A stretch of 64,000 nucleotides of DNA from CAZJYI01 sp964550025 (GCA_964550025.1 CAZJYI010000033.1:1-64000), one strand, 5' to 3'; counted from the first letter of the stretch, positions 53,065 to 62,402 are shown. Notes: generated by a model not told the origin, from the letters alone. Numbers and translations: made by a program.

Positions 53065-55640
53065 GAGGCGCGGCCTGTTCCGCGGTCGGACTGACGCTTG
53101 CCGCAACCGTCTTTCTCACCGCGGTCGCCACCCCGGCCGACGACGCGTTCGTCCCGTTCGTGATCCCGGCCGTGACGCCGGCCGAGTCGCTGCTCAGGAT
53201 ACCGTACGGACCCATTGCGCCGGACGCCCCGCACATCGCTGTGCGCGACGGCCATTTCCATGACGGGCGGCAGCGGGTACGCATGTGGGGCGTGAACCTG
53301 TCGTTCGCCGCCAACTTCCCCGACCCGAAAGACGCTCCCGCGATGGCTGAGAGGCTTGCCGCGGCCGGGATCAACAGCGTGCGCATGCATCACATGGACA
53401 CGGCCCGCTACCCGCGCGGCATCTGGAACGCAAAGGACGGGAAGACCATCGCCCCCGAGGCACTCGAGCGCATGGACGTGTTCATCGGCGAGCTGGCGAA
53501 GCGCGGCATCTACGTCAACCTCAACCTGCATGTCGGCCGTGAGCACAGCCGCTACCTGGGCATGCCGAAGGCGCCCGAGAAGTACGACAAGATCACGGGG
53601 ATCTTCACGCCGGAGCTTGTCGCGGCACAGAAGCAATACGCACGGCGACTGCTTGACCGGGTCAACCCCCACCGCGGCAAACGCTACGCCGACGATCCGG
53701 CCATCGCCTTCGTGGAGATTACGAACGAGGACAGCCTGTTCATGTGGAGCGCCCCGCGCGTGCTGCCGAACCTGCCGCCGCACTACAGATCCATTCTCGA
53801 GAAGCAGTTCAACGCGTGGCTCCGCCGGCTATACGCGTCGAAGGCCGACCTGGCGCGGGCGTGGGCGACCGGCACCGAACCGGCCGGGGAGAACATGCTC
53901 CGCAACAGCGTCCTGGACAACGTGCGGCAGGGCCGGCCCGAAGACTGGCATCTCGAACAGCACCACGGGTGCGCGGCCGAGCTCAGCAGACACACCCATC
54001 GTGAAAAGCCCTGCGCCCGTATCCGCATCAAGAAGCGTGGAAACACCAACTGGCACTTGCAGTTCAGCCAGTCCGGATTGAAGATCGAGGATGGCCGCTA
54101 CTACACGGTGTGCTTTACGGCCTCCGCCGACGCACCACGTCCCCTGAACTGCGGCGTCAAGCAGGCACACGCGCCGTGGCAGATGCTCGGTCTATCGAGG
54201 ACGGTCAAACTCACCACCGAGTGGAAGACCTATCGCCTCGGGTTCACGGCAACGGGTGGGGACGACGACGCCCGCGTCACTTTCGTTCTGGGCGACGACG
54301 ACGCGACGATCCACCTGTCCTCGGTCAAGCTCTTCACGGGAGGCCAGCAGGGGCTGATCGACGACGAAGATCCCGCGACGGGAAACGTCGCGCTGTATGC
54401 GGGCCAGGAGTCCCCCGCGCGCCAACGCGACCGGATGCGATTCCTGGCCGACACGGAGAAGGCCTACTTCGACGATATGTACCGCTACATCAAGGAGGAC
54501 CTGGGCTGCAAAGCGCTCGTGACGGGCACCATCGTTTTCGGGCCGCTCGGCCTGTATGGGCAAAGCGACATGGACTTCGTCGACGGTCACGCTTACTGGC
54601 AACACCCGCACTTCCCGGGAAGGCCGTGGGATATGGGCAACTGGATCGTCCGGCAGAAGGCGCTGGCCGACAACCGGAAGGGCAGCACACTGCACCGCCT
54701 GGCGGCGGAGCGACTGGCCGGAAAGCCCTTCACCGTGACCGAGTACAATCACCCCGCGCCGAACGACTACCAGGCCGAGTGCGTGCCGATGCTCGCCGCC
54801 TTCGCCGCCGCGCAGGACTGGGACGGGCTCTGGCTTTACTCGTACAGCCACGTCGCGGACGTCGGCGACACCTCGCGCATCGACAGCTTCTTCGACATCT
54901 ACGCCAACCCGGCCAAGTGGGGGTTTGCGCAGGCGGGCGCGGCCATCTTCCGCTTTGGGGCCATACCGCCCCTGGAGCGCGAGATGGCCGTGCGGCCCGT
55001 CGGCAAGGGAGGCGGTCTGCCGGAACTGGCCGGAGCCCACCTCGACCACGGCCGCGACATGCTGCGCCTGCTGACATCACAGTGCCGCTCGATCGAAAGC
55101 GCGATGCTCGGCAGGCGCACTGCGTCAGCGTGGAAGGGAGTGGACACCGAGACAGCCGGCGCGCCGGAACACGCTGCGCCCGGCGCCCTGACCTGGACAA
55201 CACCCGGTCACTTCGCAAACCGGCGCGGCGGCGCGATCGTCCATGTGGGTCATGGCGAGACGTTCCCCGGGCACAGCGAAGAGACGATCACCGTGGACGC
55301 CCCTGCCTTCGCCGCCATCACGATCACGCCGCTCGGTCTCCCGTGGCAGAAGGGGACGCGGCCGTTGTTGGTCACGGCCTGCGGACGCTGCGAAAACGTC
55401 GGCATGGGATTCTCGGAGAAGCGCGACACCGTCGGCCGCAACTGGGGCAAGGGACCGGTACGGATCGAGGCCGTTACGGGATCCGTCGAACTGCCCCGGC
55501 ATGTCGGGACCTGGACCTGTCGTGCGCTCGGTCCCGACGGACTCCCCACGCATGCCGTCCCGCTGAAGACGATTGACGGCACGCAGACGTTGGCGTTGTC
55601 GCCCGAGCACAAAACCATGTGGTACCTGCTGGAGTACTGA
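53061..55640 (+). CDS. Secreted clan-A glycosidase with an inserted carbohydrate-binding module
   Basis: 859 residues from GTG 53061, which overlaps the kbl stop (GTGA). A hydrophobic signal peptide (LTLAATVFLTAVATPA) is present. The TIM barrel begins at about residue 60 (RVRMWGVNLSFAANFPD). The probable acid/base is Glu223 (VEITNEDS) and the nucleophile Glu561 (FTVTEYNHP). Between them, at about residues 275-445, lies a CBM4/9-type beta-sandwich (ENMLRNSVLDN ... TTEWKTYRLGFTATG), so the barrel is split by a binding module. The C-terminal 200 residues are beta-rich. It sits between kbl and tdh, which is not usual. Substrate unknown. Confidence 0.85.
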   Translation: MRGAACSAVGLTLAATVFLTAVATPADDAFVPFVIPAVTPAESLLRIPYGPIAPDAPHIAVRDGHFHDGRQRVRMWGVNLSFAANFPDPKDAPAMAERLAAAGINSVRMHHMDTARYPRGIWNAKDGKTIAPEALERMDVFIGELAKRGIYVNLNLHVGREHSRYLGMPKAPEKYDKITGIFTPELVAAQKQYARRLLDRVNPHRGKRYADDPAIAFVEITNEDSLFMWSAPRVLPNLPPHYRSILEKQFNAWLRRLYASKADLARAWATGTEPAGENMLRNSVLDNVRQGRPEDWHLEQHHGCAAELSRHTHREKPCARIRIKKRGNTNWHLQFSQSGLKIEDGRYYTVCFTASADAPRPLNCGVKQAHAPWQMLGLSRTVKLTTEWKTYRLGFTATGGDDDARVTFVLGDDDATIHLSSVKLFTGGQQGLIDDEDPATGNVALYAGQESPARQRDRMRFLADTEKAYFDDMYRYIKEDLGCKALVTGTIVFGPLGLYGQSDMDFVDGHAYWQHPHFPGRPWDMGNWIVRQKALADNRKGSTLHRLAAERLAGKPFTVTEYNHPAPNDYQAECVPMLAAFAAAQDWDGLWLYSYSHVADVGDTSRIDSFFDIYANPAKWGFAQAGAAIFRFGAIPPLEREMAVRPVGKGGGLPELAGAHLDHGRDMLRLLTSQCRSIESAMLGRRTASAWKGVDTETAGAPEHAAPGALTWTTPGHFANRRGGAIVHVGHGETFPGHSEETITVDAPAFAAITITPLGLPWQKGTRPLLVTACGRCENVGMGFSEKRDTVGRNWGKGPVRIEAVTGSVELPRHVGTWTCRALGPDGLPTHAVPLKTIDGTQTLALSPEHKTMWYLLEY

Positions 55641-55642
55641 GA

Positions 55643-56686
55643 ATGGCAGACACAATGAAAGCGTTGGTGAAGGCCAGGTCCGAGCCGGGCCTTTGGCTCG
55701 ACGAGGTCCCGATCCCGCAATACGGCATCAACGACGTGCTGATCAAGGTTCACAAGACGTCGATCTGCGGTACGGACGTGCACATCTGGAACTGGGACGA
55801 GTGGGCGCAGCGTACGATTCCGGTCCCCATGGTGACGGGGCACGAGTTCGTGGGGACAGTGGCCGCCATGGGCAGCAACGTTCACGACCTGGAGCTCGGG
55901 GACATCGTGTCGGGCGAAGGCCACATCGTGTGCGGGCGCTGCCGCAACTGCCTGGCCGGGCGCAGGCATTTGTGCAAGGACACGAGCGGCGTGGGGGTGA
56001 ATCGCCCCGGCTGTTTCGCCGAGTACCTGTGCATCCCGGTGACGAACGTGTGGCATGCCGATCCCTCGCTGCCGCTGGACATCCTGTCGATCTTCGATCC
56101 GTTCGGCAACGCCACGCACACGGCGCTGCAGTACAAGGTACTCGGCGAGGACGTCCTGATCACGGGCGCGGGCCCCATCGGCATCATGGCGGGCGCCATT
56201 GTGCGGCACGCCGGCGCCCGTCACGTGGTCATCACCGACATGAACCCGTACCGGCTGGAGCTGGCAAAGAAGATGGGCGTGACGATGACGGTCAACATCA
56301 GCGAAAGGACGCTGGCCGAAGTGCAGGCGGAACTCGGGATGAAGGAGGGCTTCGACATCGGGCTTGAGATGTCCGGCAGTGGAGCGGCATTGCAGGGCAT
56401 GATCGACAACATGTGCCACGGCGGGCGCATTGCCATCCTGGGGATTCCCGCCAACGAAGTGACACTCGACTGGAACAAGATCATCTTCAACATGCTCACG
56501 CTGCGCGGGATCTACGGCCGCGAAATGTATGAGACCTGGTACATGATGACGGCCATGATCAACTCGGGCCTGGACATCACCCCGATCATCACGCACCGCT
56601 ACGGGTACGCGGAGTTCGAGGAGGCCTTTGGCGTGATGCGCTCCGGGAACGCCGGCAAGGTGATACTGAACTGGGTTGAGGAGTAG
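55643..56686 (+). CDS. tdh: L-threonine 3-dehydrogenase
   Basis: A 347-residue zinc enzyme that oxidises L-threonine to 2-amino-3-ketobutyrate with NAD+, the substrate of Kbl. The catalytic zinc ligands are Cys42, His67 and Glu68 (GHEFVG). The structural zinc cysteines are Cys97, Cys100, Cys103 and Cys111. The Rossmann motif GAGPIGIMAG and the TDH-type LNWVEE C-terminus fit. ATG 55643 lies 2 bp after the preceding stop with GGAG upstream. With kbl two genes upstream, the pathway of threonine to glycine is complete in this operon. Confidence 0.94.
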   Translation: MADTMKALVKARSEPGLWLDEVPIPQYGINDVLIKVHKTSICGTDVHIWNWDEWAQRTIPVPMVTGHEFVGTVAAMGSNVHDLELGDIVSGEGHIVCGRCRNCLAGRRHLCKDTSGVGVNRPGCFAEYLCIPVTNVWHADPSLPLDILSIFDPFGNATHTALQYKVLGEDVLITGAGPIGIMAGAIVRHAGARHVVITDMNPYRLELAKKMGVTMTVNISERTLAEVQAELGMKEGFDIGLEMSGSGAALQGMIDNMCHGGRIAILGIPANEVTLDWNKIIFNMLTLRGIYGREMYETWYMMTAMINSGLDITPIITHRYGYAEFEEAFGVMRSGNAGKVILNWVEE

Positions 56687-56697
56687 CGCTGCATCGC

Positions 56698-56723
56698 AAA
56701 TCTCAGATCTCAGATCTCAGAGG
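56698..56723. repeat. AAATCTCAGATCTCAGATCTCAG simple repeat
   Basis: Three tandem units of the CAGATCT type follow the tdh stop. The same kind of repeat is found at 25505-25604. Confidence 0.7.
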
Positions 56724-56771
56724 CCGGAGACTAGCCCGGAATGGCACTGAGACAGGCCTGTTTGGCATGGC

Positions 56772-56836
56772 GTTTGTAGTGCGCCCGTAAGGGCGTATCC
56801 CGAACGAAGATAGCGCCTCACGGCGCCACTACGAAC
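56772..56836. repeat. Twin-hairpin repeat (GTAGTGCGCCC family)
   Basis: The outer ends GTTTGTAGTG (56772-56781) and CACTACGAAC (56827-56836) are inverted with one mismatch. Inside are the hairpins CGCCC-GTAA-GGGCG (56782-56795) and GCGCC-TCAC-GGCGC (56813-56826). The family recurs at 6717-6740 and 62294-62353. Confidence 0.8.
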
Positions 56837-56901
56837 GGGTCCGCCATGTCCATGTTGAGGATTGATACTCTGGCCGGTGCCTGATACCCTGCCCCCCTCT
56901 C

Positions 56902-59900
56902 ATGTCAGACGACACGTTACAGGGGATGAACTCCATGGTAGAAGCGGAACGGCACGACTGGGAAGATGAGCGGGTTTTCGACATCAACAAAGAACCGGGT
57001 CATGCTACGCTGACCCCCTACCCCACGGCCGTGGATGCCTGCGAGCGAGGGCCGTCACCACGCGTTCAGTCGCTGGACGGAGCGTGGAGGTTCCACTGGT
57101 CGCCGGATCCGGACGGCCGCCCCCTGGGATTCCACGAGCCTGGTTTCGACGTGGGCGGGTGGGACGAAACCGAGGTCCCCTCGAACTGGGAGCTGCAAGG
57201 CTACGGCACCCCCATCTACACCAACGTCCGCTACCCGTTCCAGCCGGACTGGCCCCGCGTCACGAGCGAACCGGATGCCGACTGGACGGCCTACGCACAA
57301 CGCAATCCCGTTGGGTCGTATCGACGGGAGTTCCGCCTTCCGGATGCGTGGCAGGGCAAACGCATCTTCATCCACTTCGCCGGCGTCAAATCCGCCTTCT
57401 ACCTGTGGGTGAACGGGGAACAGGTCGGCTACAGCCAGGTCAGTCGCATGCCGGCGGAATTCGACATCACCCCGTTCATCGCGGACGGAGCCAACGTGCT
57501 CGCGGTCGAGGTCTACCGCTGGTGCGACGGCAGCTACCTCGAGGACCAGGACTGCTGGCGGTTGAGCGGCATATTCCGATCCGTGCGCCTCGTTGCCAGG
57601 CCCAAGGTCTACGTTCGTGATCTCGGCGTAGAGACCAGGCTGGACGAAGTCTGCCACGACGCGAAAATGACAATCACGGCCCGTGCATGCAACACCGGCG
57701 ACGAAACCATCGAGCGCTATCGCCTGAACTGGCAGCTCCGGGATGCGGCGGGGAACGAGGTCCTGTCCGGGACGGCCCCCATGCCGCAGCTCAAGCCCGG
57801 AGCCAGGGGCACCTTCGAACTGCAGGCGGATGTCCGGAACCCCGGCAAGTGGACCGCCGAAACGCCGTGCCTCTACGGGCTGATCGTGGAAATCGTCGAT
57901 GCTTCGAACGAGGCGCTCGAAGCCACGTCCTGCAGGTTCGGCTTCCGGGACGTTCGCATCCACGAGGGGCATCTGCTCGTCAACGGCCGATCCGTTCTGC
58001 TCAGGGGCGTCAACCGGCACGAGTTCGATCCCGACCGCGGACAGAGCGTCACGGAAGAGACGATGCGGCGCGACATCCTGCTCATGAAGCGCTTCAACAT
58101 CAACACGGTCCGCACGAGCCACTACCCGGACACCCCGCGCTGGTACGAGCTGTGCGACGAGTACGGCATCTACGTGGTGGACGAGGCCGACATCGAATCG
58201 CACGGGTACGGCTACGAGGAAGACTGCCTCGGCGGGAAGCCCGAATGGGAAGCGGCGCACGTCGACCGCTGCGTGCGCATGGTGCAGCGCGACCGCAATC
58301 ACCCGTGCATCATTATGTGGTCCCTGGGGAACGAAGCGGGCGGGGGCAGTAACTTCGAGGCGGCCGCGGCAGCGGTCCGGAAACTGGATGCGACGCGGCC
58401 GATCCACTACGAGCGCTACAACGAAATTGCGGACATGGATAGCTGCATGTATCCCGCGGTGGAATGGCTGGAGGAACGTGGCAAGGAAGACAGCACGAAA
58501 CCGTTCTTCATGTGCGAGTACGCCCACGCGATGGGGAATGCGATCGGAAACCTGCAGGAATACTGGGACGTCATCGAGGCCTATCCCCGCCTCATCGGCG
58601 GCTGCATCTGGGAGTGGATCGACCACGGGCTGCGCAAGCCGCTCGGCGACAATTCGGGCGACGGCTGGTTCTGGGCCTATGGCGGCGACTTCGGCGACCA
58701 GCCCAATGACGGCAACTTCTGTTGCGACGGCATCATCACCCCCGACCGCGCCGTGACGCCGAAACTGATCGAGGTCGGAAAGGTCTACCAGCCGGTCGCC
58801 ATGGAGGCCGAGGACGCGGCACAGGGACAGATCCTCGTGCGCAACAAGCACGCTTTCACGAATACGGATGTCTTTGACCTGTCCTGGGAATTGACGGAGG
58901 ACGGCACCGTAGTCCAGGAGGGCACGCTGCAGTCCCTCGATCTCGAGCCGGGAGAGACAGCCGCCATCGGTGTTCCCATTCAGAAGCCGGCCACGGAAAA
59001 GGGTGCGGACTACAGGCTCAAGGTGACGTTCAGCCTGCGCGGGGACACGGCCTGGGCGGAGGCGGGGCACGTTGTCGCTTGGGAACAGTTTCCGGTGACG
59101 TTTGGTACCCCGAAGGCCCCCGCCGTTTCTCTCGACGCGCTGCCGCCCGTCGACATCGTGGAGACGGCCGACGCCGTCGAGATCACGGGCGAACGCTTCC
59201 GCGCCCGTTTCTCGGCGACACTCGGCACGCTCGACCTGCTGGAGTACGACGGGAAACCCGTGCTTGCGGCCGACGGCGGCCCCGTCCTCAACCTGTACCG
59301 CGCCCCCATCGACAACGACAAGTGGGTCGTGGAGGAGTGGAACAAGCTCGGGCTGAAAGATGCCCGTCACACGGTAGAGGACCTGTTCGTCGACTCCGAG
59401 GATCCCCGGCAGGTGACCGTGGCTGTCCGCACACGCTGGAGCACGGACGGTGGACTGGTCGTCGACCACACGGCAACGTGGACCGTGCTCGGAAACGGCT
59501 GGATACGCTCGGACAACCGGATCGTTCCGGTTGAAGGAGAGGGGATGGTCCTGCCACGCATCGGCGTGTTGATGAAGCTACCGGAAGACCTGGAATCGGC
59601 AACCTGGTATGGCCGCGGCCCGCACGAGAACTACGTGGACCGCCGGCAGAGCGCCGCTGTCGGCCTGTACCGCAGCACGGTCACCGACCTGTCTGTGCCG
59701 TACGTCATGCCCCAGGAGATGGGGAACCGGGAAGAAACCGCGTGGGTGGCGCTGACGGACAACGCGGGGAAGGGACTGCTCGTGGTGCCGGACCGGCCCA
59801 TGAGCTTCTCCGCGCTGCACCACACGCCACAGGAACTGGCCGCCGCCGCGCACGCGCACGAGCTCCCGGCGAGAAAGGAAACGGTCGTTTGCCTCGACAC

Positions 59901-60057
59901 CGCCCAACTTGGACTCGGGGGAGGAAGCTGCGGGCCGAAGCCGATGGAGCGGTACATCTTGAAGGCCGGCGAGACGGCCTTTGGCTATACGCTGAAACCG
60001 ATCGATACCGCGCGGGAAGACGCGTCAGCGACCGCACGCTCCTCGGCCGATCGTTGA
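56902..60057 (+). CDS. lacZ: Beta-galactosidase, GH2 family (LacZ-type)
   Basis: A 1,051-residue enzyme that hydrolyses terminal beta-galactosides; E. coli LacZ is about 1,024. The domain order is standard: jelly-roll sugar-binding domain, two Ig-like domains, TIM barrel and beta-galactosidase small chain (from about residue 790). The acid/base is Glu478 (WSLGNEAGG) and the nucleophile Glu539 (FMCEYAHAMGN). The motif NTVRTSHYPDTPRWYELCDEYG is conserved. No signal peptide is seen, so it probably acts in the cytoplasm. Starts at 56902, 56926 or 56935 are possible; the AGGGG upstream of 56926 favours that one. It stands alone after the kbl-tdh operon. Confidence 0.95.
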   Translation: MSDDTLQGMNSMVEAERHDWEDERVFDINKEPGHATLTPYPTAVDACERGPSPRVQSLDGAWRFHWSPDPDGRPLGFHEPGFDVGGWDETEVPSNWELQGYGTPIYTNVRYPFQPDWPRVTSEPDADWTAYAQRNPVGSYRREFRLPDAWQGKRIFIHFAGVKSAFYLWVNGEQVGYSQVSRMPAEFDITPFIADGANVLAVEVYRWCDGSYLEDQDCWRLSGIFRSVRLVARPKVYVRDLGVETRLDEVCHDAKMTITARACNTGDETIERYRLNWQLRDAAGNEVLSGTAPMPQLKPGARGTFELQADVRNPGKWTAETPCLYGLIVEIVDASNEALEATSCRFGFRDVRIHEGHLLVNGRSVLLRGVNRHEFDPDRGQSVTEETMRRDILLMKRFNINTVRTSHYPDTPRWYELCDEYGIYVVDEADIESHGYGYEEDCLGGKPEWEAAHVDRCVRMVQRDRNHPCIIMWSLGNEAGGGSNFEAAAAAVRKLDATRPIHYERYNEIADMDSCMYPAVEWLEERGKEDSTKPFFMCEYAHAMGNAIGNLQEYWDVIEAYPRLIGGCIWEWIDHGLRKPLGDNSGDGWFWAYGGDFGDQPNDGNFCCDGIITPDRAVTPKLIEVGKVYQPVAMEAEDAAQGQILVRNKHAFTNTDVFDLSWELTEDGTVVQEGTLQSLDLEPGETAAIGVPIQKPATEKGADYRLKVTFSLRGDTAWAEAGHVVAWEQFPVTFGTPKAPAVSLDALPPVDIVETADAVEITGERFRARFSATLGTLDLLEYDGKPVLAADGGPVLNLYRAPIDNDKWVVEEWNKLGLKDARHTVEDLFVDSEDPRQVTVAVRTRWSTDGGLVVDHTATWTVLGNGWIRSDNRIVPVEGEGMVLPRIGVLMKLPEDLESATWYGRGPHENYVDRRQSAAVGLYRSTVTDLSVPYVMPQEMGNREETAWVALTDNAGKGLLVVPDRPMSFSALHHTPQELAAAAHAHELPARKETVVCLDTAQLGLGGGSCGPKPMERYILKAGETAFGYTLKPIDTAREDASATARSSADR

Positions 60058-60431
60058 ACCGTTCTGCAGAATGTCCGCGTCCACGATCAAGAACTATACC
60101 ATTCGTATAGTTTCCGTCAGTGGACAGAACGGAATGGCCGGCAACGCGTCCTCTTCCTCCTCCCCTATCTCGCCGACACCAGCCCTGTTGTCGCAGACCG
60201 TGCAGTTCCTTGCTTCCAACGGGCCCCGACAGAACACTCCCCCTCCCTGTCCACCTCTCTCCTCGCCTTGGCTGTCGCCGCAGCCGTTGTCCGTAATCGT
60301 GGCCCGTCATCGTCAACCGGTGCCGGAACGGAACGTCGGACGTTCGTGAACAGCACTGCCGTGCGCCCGGCGAAAGAACGGCTTGCGGCGGGAGGGCGAT
60401 CCGTGGTTACCTGCTGCGAGGACTGATACTG
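60058..60431. other. 374-bp intergenic region
   Basis: Contains the AT-rich palindrome at 60092-60112. No gene or tRNA is seen. It separates lacZ from the HAD gene, both on the plus strand. Confidence 0.55.
60092..60112. promoter_or_regulatory. AT-rich palindrome, possible operator or terminator
   Basis: The 8-bp perfect arms AACTATAC and GTATAGTT flank a CATTC centre, 35 bp after the lacZ stop. In a region of over 60 percent GC this AT-rich inverted repeat stands out. It could be a regulator binding site, or a weak terminator because TTTCC follows. Confidence 0.45.
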
Positions 60432-61082
60432 ATGATCAAGGGATACATTTTTGACTTGGACGGGACGCTGCTCGACTCGGAGATTCTGTGGGTGGAGGCG
60501 GTTGAGGACTTCATTCGCGAACACGACCCGAGCGTGACGCGGGAGTATGCCACCGCAATCGTCTACGGGCGTTCGTGGCGGGACATTTACGAGGAGATCT
60601 GCCGGCGCCTGGAGAATCTGGACATGTCGATTCGCGATATGCAGGTGGCACTCAGACCGTACTTCGACCGCTTGAGCCAGACGCGGGATATCCGCATTCT
60701 CGGTTCCGTGGAGCTGCTTCGGACGCTGTCGCGCGACTATCCGGTCTGCATCGTCTCCGGTTCGCCGCGGGACGAGATCCATGACGGCGTGGAGCTGATG
60801 GGCATCGGCGATCACCTGGCGTTCTACCTGGGAGCCGAAGACTACTCACCGGGCAAGCCACACCCCGCCTGCTTCCTGATGGCCGCGGAGAAGCTCGGTT
60901 TGTCGTCGGCGGAGTGCCTTGTATTCGAAGACTCCGCCGCCGGCGTGCTCGCCGCCAAGCGCGCCGGCATGGCCTGCGTCGGCCTGTCCCGCGAAGACCG
61001 CCCGTCCCAGGACCTCTCCCCCGCCGACCTGGTTCTGGGCGACCTGGGGGATTTCAAGGTGGATATGCTCTCTTACCCGTGA
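60432..61082 (+). CDS. HAD-superfamily hydrolase (beta-phosphoglucomutase-like)
   Basis: A 216-residue cytoplasmic phosphatase or mutase. Motif I is FDLDGTLLDSE (Asp8 nucleophile, Asp10 acid). Motif II is CIVSGSPRDE, and motifs III and IV are KPHPACFLMAAEKL and CLVFEDSAAGVLAAKRAGM. The helical cap lies between motifs I and II, as in beta-phosphoglucomutase and sugar-phosphate phosphatases. The likely substrate is a phosphorylated sugar, given the neighbours, but this is not shown. A GAGG precedes the ATG. Confidence 0.9.
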   Translation: MIKGYIFDLDGTLLDSEILWVEAVEDFIREHDPSVTREYATAIVYGRSWRDIYEEICRRLENLDMSIRDMQVALRPYFDRLSQTRDIRILGSVELLRTLSRDYPVCIVSGSPRDEIHDGVELMGIGDHLAFYLGAEDYSPGKPHPACFLMAAEKLGLSSAECLVFEDSAAGVLAAKRAGMACVGLSREDRPSQDLSPADLVLGDLGDFKVDMLSYP

Positions 61083-61117
61083 AGGGGCACCCACCGAGAT
61101 CCGCCCGGCAGGGAAAC

Positions 61118-61190
61118 GGCCGGCTTGAAAGCCGGCCCCACGTGTCACCGGCTGAAAGCCGGCGCTACTTCCAGAGGCTGCCGGCGCTAC
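61118..61190. repeat. Two-hairpin REP element with duplicated GCCGGCGCTAC
   Basis: Hairpins GGCCGGCTT-GA-AAGCCGGCC (61118-61137) and CCGGCT-GAA-AGCCGG (61148-61162). GCCGGCGCTAC occurs at 61158-61168 and again at 61180-61190. The last copy contains the stop codon of the alcohol dehydrogenase gene (61187-61189). It belongs to the 21099-21226 family. Confidence 0.75.
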
Positions 61191-62197
61191 CACACTTCAA
61201 CGGCAACGTTCAGTACGGCGGCGCCTTGGATCCGGCCGGACCGTAGGGCGTCCAGGGCTTCGTTGGCATCCTCGAGCCGGAAGGGCGTGACGTGCGTATT
61301 CACGGGCACCTCCGGGACGAGGGCGAAGAACTCTTCCCCGTCCTCGCGCGTGAGGTTGGCGACGGAGATGATCTGCCGCTCGCCCCACAGGATCTCGTAG
61401 GGGAACGAAGGGATGTCGCTCATGTGAATGCCGGCGCAGACCACGGCGCCGCCCTTGGCGACCGCGCGCAGGGCGGCGGGGACGAGCGCGCCTACAGGTG
61501 CAAAAATGATGGCGGCATCCAGCGCAACCGGCGGCGGCGCTGTGCTGTCGCCGCACCACGTGGCGCCGAGCTTGCGCGCGAACACCTGTCCTTTCGTGTC
61601 ACCGGGGCGGGTGAATGCGTAGACTTCGCGCTCCTGGTAGCGCGCCACCTGGCAGAGGATGTGCGCCGCGGCCCCGAACCCGTAGAACCCGATGCGACGC
61701 GCGTCGCCGCACAATCTCAGGGATCGATATCCGATGAGTCCGGCACACAATAGCGGCGCCGCCTGTAGGTCCGGGTATCGTTGTGGAATGGGGAAGCAGA
61801 AACGTTCATCGACGACGCAGTGATCGGCATAGCCGCCGTCAACCTGGTAGCCGGTGAACCTGGCCCGGTCGCAGAGGTTCTCGCGGCCCTTTTCGCAGTA
61901 GGGGCAGACGCCGCAGGAAAAACCAAGCCAGGGCGCGCCAACCCGGTCGCCCGGTCGAAACCGGCCTTCGCCGCTGCCGCTCGCCACCACGGATCCGACG
62001 ATCTCGTGCCCCGGCACCAGCGGCAGTTTCGGTTTGTCGAGGTCGCCGTCCACAATGTGCAGGTCCGTCCGGCACACCGCGCAGGCGTGCACGCGCAGGA
62101 GCACCTGCCCCGGATCGGGGCGCGGCACGGGAATCTCGCGCAACGCCAGCGGGACGCCGGGCTGCTCCAGAACCATGGCTCGCATCGTGGTTGTCAT
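61187..62197 (-). CDS. Zinc-dependent alcohol dehydrogenase family protein
   Basis: A 336-residue medium-chain dehydrogenase. The catalytic zinc ligands are Cys42 (CAVCRTDLH), His64 and Glu65 (GHEIVGSV). The structural-zinc cysteines lie in CGVCPYCEKGRENLC. A Rossmann block, GFYGFGAAAHILCQVA, takes the place of the usual GxGxxG. The PWLGFSCGVCPYC form is typical of the AdhA-like subgroup. It should interconvert primary alcohols and aldehydes. I chose ATG 62197; an upstream reading has no support. The gene stands alone on the minus strand, its stop codon falling inside a REP element. Confidence 0.92.
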   Translation of the reverse strand: MTTTMRAMVLEQPGVPLALREIPVPRPDPGQVLLRVHACAVCRTDLHIVDGDLDKPKLPLVPGHEIVGSVVASGSGEGRFRPGDRVGAPWLGFSCGVCPYCEKGRENLCDRARFTGYQVDGGYADHCVVDERFCFPIPQRYPDLQAAPLLCAGLIGYRSLRLCGDARRIGFYGFGAAAHILCQVARYQEREVYAFTRPGDTKGQVFARKLGATWCGDSTAPPPVALDAAIIFAPVGALVPAALRAVAKGGAVVCAGIHMSDIPSFPYEILWGERQIISVANLTREDGEEFFALVPEVPVNTHVTPFRLEDANEALDALRSGRIQGAAVLNVAVEVW

Positions 62198-62236
62198 AGG
62201 AGTATGGTACGAAGCCGCACGGGAGGCGGCAAGCGA

Positions 62237-62402
62237 ACAGATTGGCCGCGCATCTGCGATTTGGTGCCTGTATTGAGCCCTGACGCTTGGGAACCGCCTC
62301 ACGGCGGCACTACGAACGTGTCAGCGTCTGTTTGTAGTGCGCTCGTAAGAGCGTATCCCGCCCTGTGCACCAAATCGCAGGTGCGCCCACAGATTGGCCG
62401 CG
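62237..62402. repeat. Composite repeat: direct repeats, inverted arms and twin REP
   Basis: The 14-bp direct repeats ACAGATTGGCCGCG lie at 62237-62250 and 62389-62402. Between them are 20-bp inverted arms, GCGCATCTGCGATTTGGTGC (62248-62267) and its near reverse complement (62367-62386), with one mismatch. In the centre are twin hairpins CCGCC-TCAC-GGCGG (62294-62307) and CGCTC-GTAA-GAGCG (62340-62353), with CACTACGAAC and TTTGTAGTG beside them. Confidence 0.8.

Noticed and set aside
57055..59469. An 804-codon open frame on the minus strand
   Set aside because: It is antisense to lacZ, which has all its catalytic motifs. This is a shadow frame.
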